Shown here: positions 42,205 through 51,990 of the stretch, one piece after another
Numbering within the stretch: the stretch's first letter is position 1
How the letters are laid out: every line of letters starts with the position of its first letter
NCBI GenBank assembly: GCA_029977805.1
Contig: JAPOKE010000003.1
Coordinates: 1 to 52,468 of the forward strand
Reading direction: 5' to 3'
Length of the DNA: 52,468 nt
Source: Phenylobacterium parvum
Lineage (GTDB): Bacteria > Pseudomonadota > Alphaproteobacteria > Caulobacterales > Caulobacteraceae
Position numbers and translations under genes: made by a program
The notes under the pieces: model-generated
Seen by the model: only the letters and a program-made list of their open reading frames with translations
The model's database searches: none
What the model was told of the DNA's origin: nothing

Positions 42205-44153
42205 CACAGGACCGCCTTCCTCACTTCCTTGAAGGTCGAGCGCCGCGCCGGGCCGTCGGGGCCCTGGGTGTGCGGCGGCGGCGCCAGCAGGCCGGCGGTG
42301 CGCCGGTTGGCCTTGCGGGGCTCCTCGTCGAACAGCTCCGCCAGCTGGTCGACAATGGCGCCGGCCAGCTGCTCGACGTCGACGATGGTCACGGCCCGCC
42401 GGTAATAGCGGGTCACGTCATGGCCGATGCCGATGGCGATCAGCTGGACGGGGCTCTTGCCCTCGATCTCGGCGATCACCTCGCGCAGGTGCTTCTCCAG
42501 GTAATGACCGGAGTTCACGGACAGGGTGGAGTCGTCGACCGGCGCGCCGTCGGAGATGACCATCAGGATCCGGCGGGCCTCCGGCCGGCCGATCAGCCTC
42601 TGGTGGGCCCACATCAGGGCCTCGCCGTCGATGTTCTCCTTGAGCAGGCCCTCCCGCATCATCAGGCCGAGATTGCGGCGGGCGCGGCGCCAGGGGGCGT
42701 CGGCGGCCTTGTAGATGATGTGCCGCAGGTCGTTCAGCCGGCCGGGTGCGGCGGGCTTGCCGGCCTTCAGCCAGTCCTCGCGGGAACTGCCGCCCTTCCA
42801 GGCCCGGGTGGTGAAGCCCAGCACCTCGGTCTTGACGCCGCAGCGCTCGAGCGTGCGCGCCAGGATGTCGGCGCAGACCGCCGCCACCATGATCGGGCGG
42901 CCGCGCATGGACCCGGAATTGTCGATGAGGATGCTGACCACCGTGTCCCGGAACTCGGTGTCCTCTTCCTCCTTGAAGGCGAGGGAGGCGGTGGGGTCGA
43001 TGATGACGCGGGTCAGGCGGGCGACGTCGAGGATCCCTTCCTCGAGGTCGAAGGTCCAGGACCTGTTCTGCTGGGCCATCAGCTTGCGCTGCAGTTTGTT
43101 GGCGAGGCGCGAGACCACGGTGGACAGGCTGGCCAGCTGCTGGTCGAGGTAGGCGCGCAGGCGGGTCAGCTCCTCGGCCTCGCAGAGCTCCTCGGCGGCC
43201 ACCACCTCGTCGTGGGCGGTGGTGAAGACCCGGTAGGCCGGGACCTTCCCCTCGCCCTTGATCTCCGGCCGGGCGGGCTGGTCGCCCTCGCCCATCTCCG
43301 GAGGCTCGTCCATGTCCTCGGCGCTGGGATCCTCCATCGCCTCGGTCAGCTGGCTGTCGGCGTCCTCGCTCTCGCGGTGGGTGGAGTCGCCGTCGTCGAG
43401 GGCGGTCTGCTGGGGGGACTGGGCCTCGCCCTCGCCCTCCTCGCCCTGCTCGCTGGCCTCGGATTCGCCCTCGTCGCCGTCCTCTTCCTGCTGGTCGGCC
43501 TGGTCCGGCGCGTCGGTCAGGTCGTCGCCCATGGACAGGTCGCGCAGCAGGCTGCGGGCGAGGCGGCCAAAGGCCTTCTGGTCGCCGATGACCTCGCCCA
43601 GCTTGTCCAGGGTCTCGCCGCCCCGGGCCTCGATCTCCGCCCGGTACATGTCGACGAGGGGGCGGGCGTTCACCGGCGGCTCCACCCCGGTCAGGCGCTC
43701 GCGCACCAGGAGGGAGACGATGTCGGCCATGGGCGGGTTGGCCTGGGCCTCGATGGGATTGAAGGGACGCCGCGCCCAGGCGGCGTCATGCATGGCCTTG
43801 AGGTTCGCCTTGACCCCGCCCAGGGCGTTGGCGCCGACGGCCTCGATCCGCGCCTGCTCCAGGGCGTCGAAGACGGGCTGGCCCTCGGCCGAGCCCGGGC
43901 GCGTCCGGGCGTGGATGGCCGGGTCGTGCTGCGACATCCGCAGGGCCATCTGGTCGGCCATGCCGCGGATCCGGGCGGCGTCGTCGGGGGTCAGGTCCCG
44001 GGGCGGGTGCGGCAGCACGGCGCGGTCACCCTGAACGCCGGGCGCCTCCCCGGAATAGACGATCTCCAGGTCCGGGTTCTGGGCGAGCGAGCGCACGGCG
44101 TTGGCCAGGGCGCGCTTGAACGGCTCGACGGGACTTTCCGGGTTCCTGGACAT
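42204..44153 (-). CDS. cobT: Cobaltochelatase subunit CobT
   Basis: CobT is the von Willebrand factor A-type subunit of the aerobic cobaltochelatase CobNST, which inserts cobalt into hydrogenobyrinic acid a,c-diamide. The 649-residue protein has an N-terminal helical region, a strongly acidic middle (about residues 218-300, rich in D and E), and a C-terminal VWA domain with the MIDAS motif DNSGSMRG and [10 protein letters not shown]. CobT pairs with the AAA+ ATPase CobS in a ring complex. It is separated from cobS by a hydrolase gene. No cobN is in the window. Many alphaproteobacteria keep cobST without nearby cobN, so other chelation or remodelling roles are possible. Confidence 0.95.
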   Translation of the reverse strand: MSRNPESPVEPFKRALANAVRSLAQNPDLEIVYSGEAPGVQGDRAVLPHPPRDLTPDDAARIRGMADQMALRMSQHDPAIHARTRPGSAEGQPVFDALEQARIEAVGANALGGVKANLKAMHDAAWARRPFNPIEAQANPPMADIVSLLVRERLTGVEPPVNARPLVDMYRAEIEARGGETLDKLGEVIGDQKAFGRLARSLLRDLSMGDDLTDAPDQADQQEEDGDEGESEASEQGEEGEGEAQSPQQTALDDGDSTHRESEDADSQLTEAMEDPSAEDMDEPPEMGEGDQPARPEIKGEGKVPAYRVFTTAHDEVVAAEELCEAEELTRLRAYLDQQLASLSTVVSRLANKLQRKLMAQQNRSWTFDLEEGILDVARLTRVIIDPTASLAFKEEEDTEFRDTVVSILIDNSGSMRGRPIMVAAVCADILARTLERCGVKTEVLGFTTRAWKGGSSREDWLKAGKPAAPGRLNDLRHIIYKAADAPWRRARRNLGLMMREGLLKENIDGEALMWAHQRLIGRPEARRILMVISDGAPVDDSTLSVNSGHYLEKHLREVIAEIEGKSPVQLIAIGIGHDVTRYYRRAVTIVDVEQLAGAIVDQLAELFDEEPRKANRRTAGLLAPPPHTQGPDGPARRSTFKEVRKAVL

Positions 44154-44171
44154 GGCGGCGCTCGGGGGCTC

Positions 44172-45356
44172 CTAGGGCTTCCGGGCCGCCCAGGCCCGGG
44201 ACTGGGAGCCGACCAGGCCGACAAGGTCGCCCATGGCCAGGTTGACGTCGATCAGGTGCAGGCCCCAGGCCGCGTTGACCTGGGTCCCGGCCATGACGTC
44301 GCCGCGGATGTCGTCGAGCCGGGGATCGGCGGGATCGCCCTTCACCGTCACCTCGAGCCAGTTCATCCCGCCCCGCGACACGCAGGCGCCCGTCAGGAGC
44401 CCGGGGACCTTGACGAAGGGGGTGTCGATGCGCGGCCCGCCCTTCACCCAGCCCGACGGGTCCTGGCCATTGCCGGCGGTCGCGAGGTAGGCGTCCAGGG
44501 GCGCCGCGCCGCCGCCCAGGGCGGCGGGGTTCGTGCAGGCGACCTCGCGGCCGGTCCCGGGCTCGCGCGGGCGGCCAAACAGGGTGGCCGGCGGCGGCGG
44601 GACGTTGGAGCGGAAGGTGGCGTAGGCGACCACGCAGCCCGTCTGGGTCGCCGAGGTGCAGGTCGGGATGGACTTCAGGAGGCCGGTCGTCTTCCCGGGG
44701 TCCACCGGAAGGTTCGTGCCGGCCAGGATGGCGGAGACCAGGAGCGCCTGCTCAGGCTTGCCGTCGATCTCGTTGGCCAGGAGGCGGGTCAGCACGCCCG
44801 ATCCCTGGGAGTGGCCGATCAGGACGACGCCCCGGCCCTTGTTCTCGGTCTTCAGGTAATGGCGCCAGGCGTCGACGACGTCATTGTAGCCCGTGTCCGG
44901 CCGCGGCGCGGAGGCCGGGACGCCGCCCGGCAGGGGCTGGCCCATCATGGACGCCCTGAGGGCGGTCAGGGTGAACTGCCGGTAGAGGGGCGCGAACACC
45001 CGGCACTTCGAGGCGAACCGGGCGAGCTGCTGCTCGACGACCCGGCGCTCCTCGTCGTTCGCGGTCATGTCCGAGAGGATGGCGTTGTCATTGGAGACCG
45101 TCGGGTAGACGTAGAAGCAGTCCACAGGCGCCCTGGGATCCGCGGCCCAGGTCTCGCGCTCCAGCCGGCCATCCGCCCTGATGATGGTCGCCGTGTTGTC
45201 GGAGGCGCAGGCGTCCTTGCGCCCCGGAAGGCAGAGCCAGTTCTCGCCCCTGGCGTAATCGATCTTCGCGGCTTCGGGCGCGGGTTGGGCGCCGGCGGTT
45301 CCTGCGGCCATCAGCCACGCGCCGGCGGCCAGGGCGATGAGGACGGGACGGATCAT
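44172..45356 (-). CDS. DUF3089 alpha/beta hydrolase, secreted
   Basis: The 394-residue product has a signal peptide (IRPVLIALAAGAWLMAAGTAGAQ) and a DUF3089 domain, an alpha/beta hydrolase family with the nucleophile motif GHSQGSG (VVLIGHSQGSGVLTRLL). Family features DCFYVYPTVSNDN and RVFAPLYRQFT are clear, and the later histidine is probably in WGLHLIDVN. Four to six cysteines may form disulfides in the periplasm. The ATG at 45356 gives the signal peptide; the open frame extends 26 codons upstream without support. It sits between cobS and cobT on the same strand, 31 and 18 bases from them, so it appears to be cotranscribed with the chelatase genes. Confidence 0.9.
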   Translation of the reverse strand: MIRPVLIALAAGAWLMAAGTAGAQPAPEAAKIDYARGENWLCLPGRKDACASDNTATIIRADGRLERETWAADPRAPVDCFYVYPTVSNDNAILSDMTANDEERRVVEQQLARFASKCRVFAPLYRQFTLTALRASMMGQPLPGGVPASAPRPDTGYNDVVDAWRHYLKTENKGRGVVLIGHSQGSGVLTRLLANEIDGKPEQALLVSAILAGTNLPVDPGKTTGLLKSIPTCTSATQTGCVVAYATFRSNVPPPPATLFGRPREPGTGREVACTNPAALGGGAAPLDAYLATAGNGQDPSGWVKGGPRIDTPFVKVPGLLTGACVSRGGMNWLEVTVKGDPADPRLDDIRGDVMAGTQVNAAWGLHLIDVNLAMGDLVGLVGSQSRAWAARKP

Positions 45357-45387
45357 GTCGGTCTCCCGGTCGGGGCGCCCGCCGGGC

Positions 45388-46392
45388 TCAGCCGAGACGG
45401 GGGCGGGCGGTGCTTTCAGGCAGTTCCTGGCCAAAGGCGCGCTGGTAGAACTCGGCCACCGTGCCGCGCTCCAGCTCGTCGCACTTGTTCAGGAAGGTCA
45501 TGCGGAAGGCCAGGCCCAGGTCGCCGTCGAAGATCTCGGCGTTCTGCGCCCAGGTGATCACCGTCCGCGGGCTCATCACGGTCGAGATGTCGCCGTTGAT
45601 GAAGGCGTTGCGGGTCATGTCCGCGACCCGGACCATGGCGGCAACGGTCCGCCGGCCCTCGGCGCTGTCGTAGGCCGGGCACTTCGCCACGACGATGTCC
45701 GCCTCGACGTCATGGGCGAGGTAGTTGAGCGTCGTGACGATGGACCAGCGGTCCATCTGTCCCTGGTTGATCTGCTGGGTGCCGTGGTAAAGCCCCGTCG
45801 TGTCGCCCAGGCCGATGGTGTTAGTGGTCGCGAACAGCCGGAAGAAGCGGTTCGGCCGGATCACCCGGTTCTGGTCCAGCAGGGTCAGCTTGCCCTGCGC
45901 TTCCAGCACGCGCTGGATCACGAACATCACGTCCGGCCGGCCCGCGTCGTATTCGTCGAAGACGAGGGCGATGGGCCGCTGGATGGTCCAGGGCAGGATG
46001 CCTTCGCGGAACTCGGTGACCTGCTTGCCGTCCTTCAGGACGATGGCGTCCTTGCCGACCAGGTCGATCCGCGAGACGTGGCTGTCCAGGTTCACCCGGA
46101 TCAGTGGCCAGTTGAGGCGCGCGGCGACCTGCTCGATGTGGGTGGACTTGCCCGTCCCGTGATAACCTTGCACCATGACCCGGCGATCATGTGCAAACCC
46201 GGCGCATATGGCCTTGGTGGTCTCCGGATCGAAGCGATAGGCCGGATCGACGTCGGGAACGTGCGGGTCGCGCTCGCTGAAGGCGGGGACCATCATGTCG
46301 GAATCGACGCCGAACGCCTCCCTCAGGGAGACGCTGCGATCGGGAACGAGGGACAGGAGCTTTTCGTCCTGGGTATCGGCGAGAGAAGTCAT
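45388..46392 (-). CDS. cobS: Cobaltochelatase subunit CobS
   Basis: CobS is the AAA+ ATPase subunit of aerobic cobaltochelatase, related to MoxR and to the magnesium chelatase subunit BchI. The 334-residue protein has Walker [10 protein letters not shown] (residues 76-84), Walker [10 protein letters not shown], sensor 1 LFATTNTIG and an arginine-rich second half. The N terminus ([35 protein letters not shown]) is the typical CobS cap. It is the first gene of the leftward cobS-hydrolase-cobT-phytase-like unit and diverges from the TauD gene. Function as a chelatase requires CobN, which is not found here. Confidence 0.96.
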   Translation of the reverse strand: MTSLADTQDEKLLSLVPDRSVSLREAFGVDSDMMVPAFSERDPHVPDVDPAYRFDPETTKAICAGFAHDRRVMVQGYHGTGKSTHIEQVAARLNWPLIRVNLDSHVSRIDLVGKDAIVLKDGKQVTEFREGILPWTIQRPIALVFDEYDAGRPDVMFVIQRVLEAQGKLTLLDQNRVIRPNRFFRLFATTNTIGLGDTTGLYHGTQQINQGQMDRWSIVTTLNYLAHDVEADIVVAKCPAYDSAEGRRTVAAMVRVADMTRNAFINGDISTVMSPRTVITWAQNAEIFDGDLGLAFRMTFLNKCDELERGTVAEFYQRAFGQELPESTARPRLG

Positions 46393-46493
46393 GGCCCGGT
46401 TCGATTACAGGCTTACGCGCCCGATGCAAACCGGCTTTGATGGGGGCAGGGTCCCGCACGGAAGACGAGGACCGGGAGGAGGCGGAGAGCGTC

Positions 46494-47348
46494 ATGAAGG
46501 AAGGTCTCATCACGGTGGCGCCCGAGGCGTCCGGCTTCGGCGCCCGCATCTCCGGGCTCGACCTTTCCAGGCCCCTCGCGGCTGAGGTCCGCGAGGCTGT
46601 CCATGCGGCCTGGGCCCGGCATTCGGTCGTCTGCTTCCCGGGCCAGCCCCTGGACCTCGACGCCCTGGAGGCCTTCACCCTGCAGGTCGGCCCCTTCGGC
46701 AGGGACCCCTATGTCGAGCCCATGCCGGGGCGCCCGAACGTCCTGGAGCTTCGGCGAGAGCCCGACGAGAGGGCGACCAATTTCGGGGCGGGATGGCACT
46801 CGGACTGGAGCTTCCTCGAGACCCCGCCCGCCGCCACCCTCCTGCGCGCCCAGACCATCCCGCCGGTCGGCGGCGACACCCTCTTCGTGGATGCAAGCCG
46901 GGCCTGGGACGCCCTTTCCGACGCCATGAAGGCCGTGCTGGCGCCCCTGCGCGCCGTCCACTCGGCGCGCCAGAGCTACGGGACCAAGGGGGTCTTCGCC
47001 CGGGACACCGAGGCCCGGACCATGAAGATCATCGTCTCGGAGGAGGCCGACGCCAGCCTGACCCATCCCCTGGTCCGCACCCATCCGGTCACGGGGCGCA
47101 AGGCGCTCTACATCAGCCCGGTCTATACGGTCGGGATCGAGGGCTTCACCCCAGAGGAGTCGAAGGCCCTCCTGGGCTTCCTGTTCGCGCATCTCACCCA
47201 GGAGGAATTCATCTACCGCCACAAGTGGACGGCGGGCGACCTCCTGATGTGGGACAACCGGTGCACCATGCACTTCGCGGAGGGCGGGTATGACGGCCAC
47301 CTGCGCGTGATGCACCGCACCACCGTCCAGGGAGAGGTCCCGGCCTGA
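46494..47348 (+). CDS. TauD/TfdA family Fe(II)/2-oxoglutarate dioxygenase
   Basis: The 284-residue protein is a cytosolic dioxygenase of the TauD/TfdA type, which couples oxidation of a substrate to decarboxylation of 2-oxoglutarate. The iron ligands are H-x-D in WHSDWSF (near residue 102) and the distal histidine in MHRTTVQGE near the end, with the 2-oxoglutarate-binding arginine in HLRVMHRT. A segment TLFVDASRAWDAL in the middle fits the family. The substrate may be a sulfonate, herbicide-like aryloxyacid or other organic acid. I chose ATG 46494 after GGAGAGC. It interrupts the order J-domain-cobS. Confidence 0.92.
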   Translation: MKEGLITVAPEASGFGARISGLDLSRPLAAEVREAVHAAWARHSVVCFPGQPLDLDALEAFTLQVGPFGRDPYVEPMPGRPNVLELRREPDERATNFGAGWHSDWSFLETPPAATLLRAQTIPPVGGDTLFVDASRAWDALSDAMKAVLAPLRAVHSARQSYGTKGVFARDTEARTMKIIVSEEADASLTHPLVRTHPVTGRKALYISPVYTVGIEGFTPEESKALLGFLFAHLTQEEFIYRHKWTAGDLLMWDNRCTMHFAEGGYDGHLRVMHRTTVQGEVPA

Positions 47349-47371
47349 AGCCGGGGGAGGGGGAAGGGCGC

Positions 47372-50300
47372 ATGGCGAAGGGCGCACTGAGGATCTGGGC
47401 CTGGGCGGGCCTTGCGGTCGCCCTGCTCTTCGGCGCCTACGTCGTCGCCGGCTACACGATCGTCCCCGGGATCATCCGCTCGCAGGCGGTGAAGTGGGCC
47501 GACGAGAAGCTCCACAAGCAACTCGCGCTGGGCGAGGTCCGCTTCGATCCCTTCCGCCTCGCCGTCGACATCGAGGACATCGCCCTGCCGGCCGAGGCCC
47601 CGATGGTGAAGGTCGGCGCCCTGAGGGTCGACATCAGCTTCCTGTCACTCTTCACGGGCACGCCCCGTTTCAACCAGATCGCGGTCACCCGGCCCTGGAT
47701 CTCCGCCGTCCTGAGGCCGGACGGCTCCCTGAACCTGGCGGAACTCTCCCCGCCGCCCTCCGACGATCCTACCCCCAAACTCGTCATCTCCGACCTCATC
47801 GTGGCCGCCGGCGAGGTGTCCTTCGCCGACCACCGGCACGCCCAGAAGCCGGAAAAGGTCATGAAGCCCCTTGGCTTCCGGCTGCGCGACTTCCGGACCT
47901 TCCCCGGGGAGGACGGCAGCTTCAAGCTGGAGGCCAGGACCCTCCAGGACGAGGAGATCGACTGGAACGGCACGGCGAGCATCTCGCCCGTCGGGTCGAA
48001 GGGCGAGGTCCTGGTCAAGCGGCTTCACGCGGTCTCCCTGGTGAAGTTCCTCGGGGATGACTTCCCGGTGAACCTGGGCGGCGGCGTGGCCGACCTGGCG
48101 GTGGACTACAATCTCGCCCTGAATGACGCCGGCCTGACCCTCAAGGGCGCCCTTAAGTCGGCGAGCCTCAGGGAATTCGCCGCCGTCACGCGCGGCGACC
48201 TTCCGCCGGCCCAGGTGGCGGTCCGGCAGGTTGAACTCGCCCCCGCCGCCTTCACCGCCTCGGCGCCCGGCAAGGGCCCGCCGGACTTCACCTTCCGGTT
48301 GCCCTCCGCCGACATCCGCGACCTTTCGGTCCGGCCGCCCAAGGGAGGAGAGGGCGCGACCCTTTCCCATGTCCAGGTCGGGGACGTCGCCGTCTCCCTG
48401 GCCGGCCAGTCGCTCTCGGTGGGTTCGGTGCGGCTTGAGGGCCTGTCCGCCGCCGTCCAGCGCACGCCCTCCGGAGAGATCCGGGTCGCCGGCCTCTCGC
48501 CGCCTCCGGCGCCCGCAAGGCCCGCCGCCTCCACCGCACCGCCCTGGAAGGTCAGCCTGGGCCGGGTCGAGGTCTCCGGCGCTGATGTCCGGATCACCGA
48601 CCAGGCGGTTTCGCCCGCCGCCCGGTTCCGGCTCTCCCCCCTAAACGTCGCCCTGACCGGCGACCTCGCGACCCCAGGCGGGCCGATGGGGGTCGACGCC
48701 TCCACGCGCATCAACGGCGCCGCCAGCCTCTCCGCGCGGGGGACGGTGGACCCCGCCGGCCCCGGGGCGAAGCTGGACGTGAACCTCGCCGCCCTGCCGC
48801 TCGCCTGGGTGAAGCCCTACATGGCCATCCCGGCGGCCATCGACGTCAGGGCCGGGGTGGCCAGCGCCCGCGGCGCCGTCGCCTTCGATGGCCGTAACCC
48901 GGATCGTCCCGACTTCAGCTGGAAGGGCTCGGCCGCCGTCGACGGCTTCGAGGTCTACGAGACCGAGGCGCAGTCGCGTCTCGCCGCCTGGAAGCGCTTT
49001 TCCCTCGAGGGCATGGACCTGACGCCGAAGGGCCTGCGCATCGCGTCCGGGCGCCTGAGCGGCCTCGACGCCCGCCTGGAGGTCCTTCCCGACACCTCCC
49101 TCAACATCCGGGCCCTCCTTGAGGAGGATCCGGAAGCGGCGGCGCGGACCGAGGCCCTGAAGGGCCCGGACCTCAAGACCCTCAAGGGTTCCGCCCGGCG
49201 GGCGGAGAAGAAGCGCCTGGCCAAGGTCCGCCGCGAAGCCCTGGACGCCCGGGCCGCAAAGCGCTCCGAGGCGCGAAGCAACCGGACGGAGCCCGACTTC
49301 CCGGTGACCCTGGACCGGCTCTCCCTCGACGACGGGCGCCTCCAGTTTTCCGACTATTCGATCACGCCGAACTTCGCGGCGCCGATCGAGGCCCTGCGCG
49401 GCCGCATTGACGGGATCACCAACCGACCGGGGCGGGTCGCCACGGTCCAGCTCGACGGCCAGGTCATCAGTCCCAACTCCCCCGTGGTCATCCGGGGGAC
49501 GATCGATCCCCTGGACGTGACGGACCAGACCGACCTCTCCGTGGCCTTCCGGAACATCGAGCTGCCGGTCTTCAATCCGTATTCAGGCCGCTACGCCGGC
49601 TACGCCATCGCCCGGGGCAAGCTGACGACGGAGCTGCACTACCGAATTGTCCAGGACGCCCTGAACGCCGACCACCACGTCGTCATCGACCAGCTCCAGT
49701 GGGGCGAGGCCACGAACAGCAAGGACAAGGTGCCGATCCCCATCCGGCTGGCGACCTCCCTTCTCAAGGACAAGAACGGGGTCATCGACCTCAATGTCCC
49801 GGTCACCGGATCGCTGGAGGATCCCAAGTTCCGGATCTGGCCGATCGTCTGGCAGGTCGTGCGCAACATCTTCAGCAAGGCGGCTTCCTCGCCCTTCCAG
49901 GCCCTGTCGGCGGCCTTCCCGGGCGTCGAGGGCGCGCGCTTCGTGGACTTCAAGCCGGGATCCTCGGCCCTGCCGCAAGGCCAGGCCGAGGCCTTCGCCG
50001 CCCTCGTGGCGGCCTTCGCCGACCGTCCCGCCCTGAGCCTCGACATCCCGGCCGGCCGTGGACTTGAGGCCGACGCCGAGGCCCTCGCGGACCGCGCGAT
50101 GGCCGACCGGATGATGGCGCGGGACCGCAAGCGCCGGCCCGACGCAAGCTTCCAGGACCTCTCCGTGGACGCCCGCCTCGACCGCCTCCGGGACCTCTAC
50201 AGGGAAACCCTGGGCAAGGCGCCGGAGTTCCCGGAGACCGACGGGAAGGGCGAGGCCCAGAAGCTCGAGCGCATCGACTGGCTGAACGGACAGCTCCGGC

Positions 50301-50473
50301 CGAAGTTCACCCCCGACGCCGCAGCCCTCGCCGAACTCGGCCAGGCCCGGGCCCGGGCGGTCAGCGAGGCGGTTGTCGCCGCGGGCCTCGATCCCGGCCG
50401 GGTGTTCGTGAACACCAACCTCCAGCCCGCCATGGACGGCGACCGGGTGCGCCTGGAGCTGTCCGTCCGCTGA
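47372..50473 (+). CDS. DUF748 AsmA-like envelope protein
   Basis: The 1033-residue protein has an N-terminal membrane anchor (IWAWAGLAVALLFGAYVVAGYTIV, about residues 8-31) and a long periplasmic part that matches DUF748, related to the AsmA/YhdP/TamB bridge-like lipid transport proteins. Repeated beta-rich segments such as FNQIAVTRPWISAVLRPDGSLNLAEL, VDISFLSLFTG and LSVAFRNIELPVFNPYSGRYAGYAIARGKL are typical. A basic, alanine-rich helical stretch lies at about 590-640. It may hold an OmpA-like or lipid-transport role at the C terminus (FNTNLQP). It lies 23 bases after the TauD gene and may be cotranscribed with it. Confidence 0.85.
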   Translation: MAKGALRIWAWAGLAVALLFGAYVVAGYTIVPGIIRSQAVKWADEKLHKQLALGEVRFDPFRLAVDIEDIALPAEAPMVKVGALRVDISFLSLFTGTPRFNQIAVTRPWISAVLRPDGSLNLAELSPPPSDDPTPKLVISDLIVAAGEVSFADHRHAQKPEKVMKPLGFRLRDFRTFPGEDGSFKLEARTLQDEEIDWNGTASISPVGSKGEVLVKRLHAVSLVKFLGDDFPVNLGGGVADLAVDYNLALNDAGLTLKGALKSASLREFAAVTRGDLPPAQVAVRQVELAPAAFTASAPGKGPPDFTFRLPSADIRDLSVRPPKGGEGATLSHVQVGDVAVSLAGQSLSVGSVRLEGLSAAVQRTPSGEIRVAGLSPPPAPARPAASTAPPWKVSLGRVEVSGADVRITDQAVSPAARFRLSPLNVALTGDLATPGGPMGVDASTRINGAASLSARGTVDPAGPGAKLDVNLAALPLAWVKPYMAIPAAIDVRAGVASARGAVAFDGRNPDRPDFSWKGSAAVDGFEVYETEAQSRLAAWKRFSLEGMDLTPKGLRIASGRLSGLDARLEVLPDTSLNIRALLEEDPEAAARTEALKGPDLKTLKGSARRAEKKRLAKVRREALDARAAKRSEARSNRTEPDFPVTLDRLSLDDGRLQFSDYSITPNFAAPIEALRGRIDGITNRPGRVATVQLDGQVISPNSPVVIRGTIDPLDVTDQTDLSVAFRNIELPVFNPYSGRYAGYAIARGKLTTELHYRIVQDALNADHHVVIDQLQWGEATNSKDKVPIPIRLATSLLKDKNGVIDLNVPVTGSLEDPKFRIWPIVWQVVRNIFSKAASSPFQALSAAFPGVEGARFVDFKPGSSALPQGQAEAFAALVAAFADRPALSLDIPAGRGLEADAEALADRAMADRMMARDRKRRPDASFQDLSVDARLDRLRDLYRETLGKAPEFPETDGKGEAQKLERIDWLNGQLRPKFTPDAAALAELGQARARAVSEAVVAAGLDPGRVFVNTNLQPAMDGDRVRLELSVR

Positions 50474-50476
50474 GCC

Positions 50477-51124
50477 TCAGGCCAGCTTGGCCTTCCTCAG
50501 GACCTGGTAGGCCCGGATCGTCCGCTGCAGCTTGGCCTCGGCCGACCTGTCCCCGCCGTTGGCGTCGGGATGGCACAGCTTGACCAGCTCGGTGTAGCGG
50601 GCCCGGATGCGGGCGGCGTCAGCGTCCTCGTCGAGGTCCAGGTCCGCCAGGGCGCTGCGCTCCAGCTTGCCCAGCCGCCGGGCGGGGCCGGCGTCGGCGG
50701 CCCGCCCGGCGCTCGTCCGGCCGAACAGGTCGAAGGGATCGCGGAAGCCGTCCCCCGTCGCGAAGCCCCGCGCGGCGGCGGCCGCTTCCCGGGAGTTCCG
50801 GCCGGCCTTGAAGTCCCAGGTGGGCCGGTCGCCCAGGGCGCTCTTCTCCATCCGCGCCCGGATCTCGCCCTCGCTCATGCCGGCGAAGAAATTCCAGTTG
50901 CGGTTGTACTCGGCCGCGTGCGGCTGGCAGAACCAGTAGTGCTCGTTCAGAAGGTCCCGGCTCTTGGGCGCCCGTGCGGTGGCCGCGGTGCGGCAGCCAG
51001 GGTGGTCGCAGGCCCGTTCCCCGGGCTTCAGGGCGTGGACGTCAGCCTGCGCGGCCTCCTCCGCGGTCGGCGGCCGGACCCGGATGTCGACGAAGCGGGG
51101 TCTGTATTGAAACGCGCCGGCCAT
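50477..51124 (-). CDS. J-domain protein
   Basis: The 215-residue protein has an uncharacterised N-terminal region with three cysteines and a histidine-rich segment (GERACDHPGCRTAATARAPKS and YWFCQPHAAEYN), which looks like a zinc site, and a C-terminal J domain. The HPD motif is intact in YTELVKLCHPDANGGDRSAE, so the protein should stimulate an Hsp70 such as DnaK. Aromatic residues in the middle (EYNRNWNFFAGM) are conserved in this type. It is cytosolic. It diverges from bolA with 50 bases between starts, a gene pair seen in alphaproteobacteria upstream of cobS. It converges on the DUF748 gene. Confidence 0.9.
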   Translation of the reverse strand: MAGAFQYRPRFVDIRVRPPTAEEAAQADVHALKPGERACDHPGCRTAATARAPKSRDLLNEHYWFCQPHAAEYNRNWNFFAGMSEGEIRARMEKSALGDRPTWDFKAGRNSREAAAAARGFATGDGFRDPFDLFGRTSAGRAADAGPARRLGKLERSALADLDLDEDADAARIRARYTELVKLCHPDANGGDRSAEAKLQRTIRAYQVLRKAKLA

Positions 51125-51174
51125 CCGCCAAGTATGTGAAGGTTGGGCAGGCTTTCAAGATTCGAAGGACGGGC

Positions 51175-51450
51175 ATGGGACGGATCGCCGGAACGTTGCG
51201 GGAAAAGCTCAGCGCCGCCTTCGCGCCCGAGGAGCTTGAGATCGAGGATGACTCGGCGCGCCACGCCGGCCATGCCGGGGCTTCGCCCGGGGGCGAGAGC
51301 CACTTCAACGTCCGGATCCGCGCCGGGGCCTTCGCCGGCCAGTCCCGGGTCGCCCGCCAGCGCATGGTCTACAGGGTCCTGGCCGAGGAGCTTGCCGGTC
51401 CCGTGCACGCCCTTTCCCTGACAGCCCTTGCGCCGGGCGAGGCCAGGTAA
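51175..51450 (+). CDS. bolA: BolA family protein
   Basis: BolA proteins bind monothiol glutaredoxins with a bridging Fe-S cluster and help in iron-sulfur handling and stress response. The 91-residue product has the family helix-turn fold: IAGTLREKLSAAFAPEELEIED, HAGH, and the conserved HFNVRIRAGAFAGQSRVARQRMVYRVLAEEL. The ATG at 51175 follows AAGGA by five bases. The longer upstream frame has no match. It diverges from the J-domain gene and precedes a molybdenum hydroxylase operon by 33 bases. Confidence 0.93.
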   Translation: MGRIAGTLREKLSAAFAPEELEIEDDSARHAGHAGASPGGESHFNVRIRAGAFAGQSRVARQRMVYRVLAEELAGPVHALSLTALAPGEAR

Positions 51451-51483
51451 CAGTCTGCCGGCCGTAAACGGGGGGAACCTGAA

Positions 51484-51990
51484 GTGCTGACCACCATCCG
51501 GGTTAATGGCGCCGACCGCTCGGCCGATGTCGATCCGCGGACGAGCCTGCTCGACTTCCTGCGCGAGCGCCTCGACCTCAAGGGGACCAAGAAGGGGTGC
51601 GACCACGGCCAGTGCGGCGCCTGCACGGTCCTGGTCAACGGCGTGCGGATCAACGCCTGCCTGTCCCTCGCCGTCATGCACGAGGGCGACGAGGTCCTGA
51701 CCGTCGAAGGCCTGGCCGAGGGCGAGGCCCTGCACCCCGTGCAGCAGGCCTTCCTCTCCGAGGACGCCTTCCAGTGCGGCTACTGCACGCCGGGCCAGAT
51801 CTGTTCCGCCGTCGGCCTCCTCGCCGAGGTCGCCGCCGGCCAGCCCAGCGAGGCGACCGAGGACCTGGCCGGTCCTGTCGTCCTGACCGACGCCGAGATC
51901 CGCGAGCGGATGAGCGGGAACATCTGCCGCTGCTCGGCCTATCCCCAGATCCTGGCCGCCGTGCGCCGCGCCGCCGGAGCCGCCGCATGA
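51484..51990 (+). CDS. [2Fe-2S] subunit of a xanthine-dehydrogenase-family molybdoenzyme (PaoA type)
   Basis: The 168-residue protein has a plant-type ferredoxin domain (C39, C44, C47, C59) and a second [2Fe-2S] domain (C98, C101, C148, C150), the pair that passes electrons from molybdopterin to FAD in xanthine dehydrogenase-like enzymes. The start is a GTG at 51484 after GGGGGGAA. Unlike E. coli PaoA (229 residues, Tat signal), it starts directly with the ferredoxin domain, so this complex may be cytoplasmic. It overlaps the FAD subunit gene by four bases (ATGA). The molybdenum subunit should follow beyond the window. Confidence 0.95.
   Translation: MLTTIRVNGADRSADVDPRTSLLDFLRERLDLKGTKKGCDHGQCGACTVLVNGVRINACLSLAVMHEGDEVLTVEGLAEGEALHPVQQAFLSEDAFQCGYCTPGQICSAVGLLAEVAAGQPSEATEDLAGPVVLTDAEIRERMSGNICRCSAYPQILAAVRRAAGAAA

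Noticed and set aside
42270..45557. A 1095-codon open frame on the plus strand opposite cobT and the DUF3089 gene
   Set aside because: It is a shadow of high-GC genes on the minus strand; its product is compositionally biased (G, L, V, H, D rich) and has no domain, while the minus-strand genes have clear motifs.
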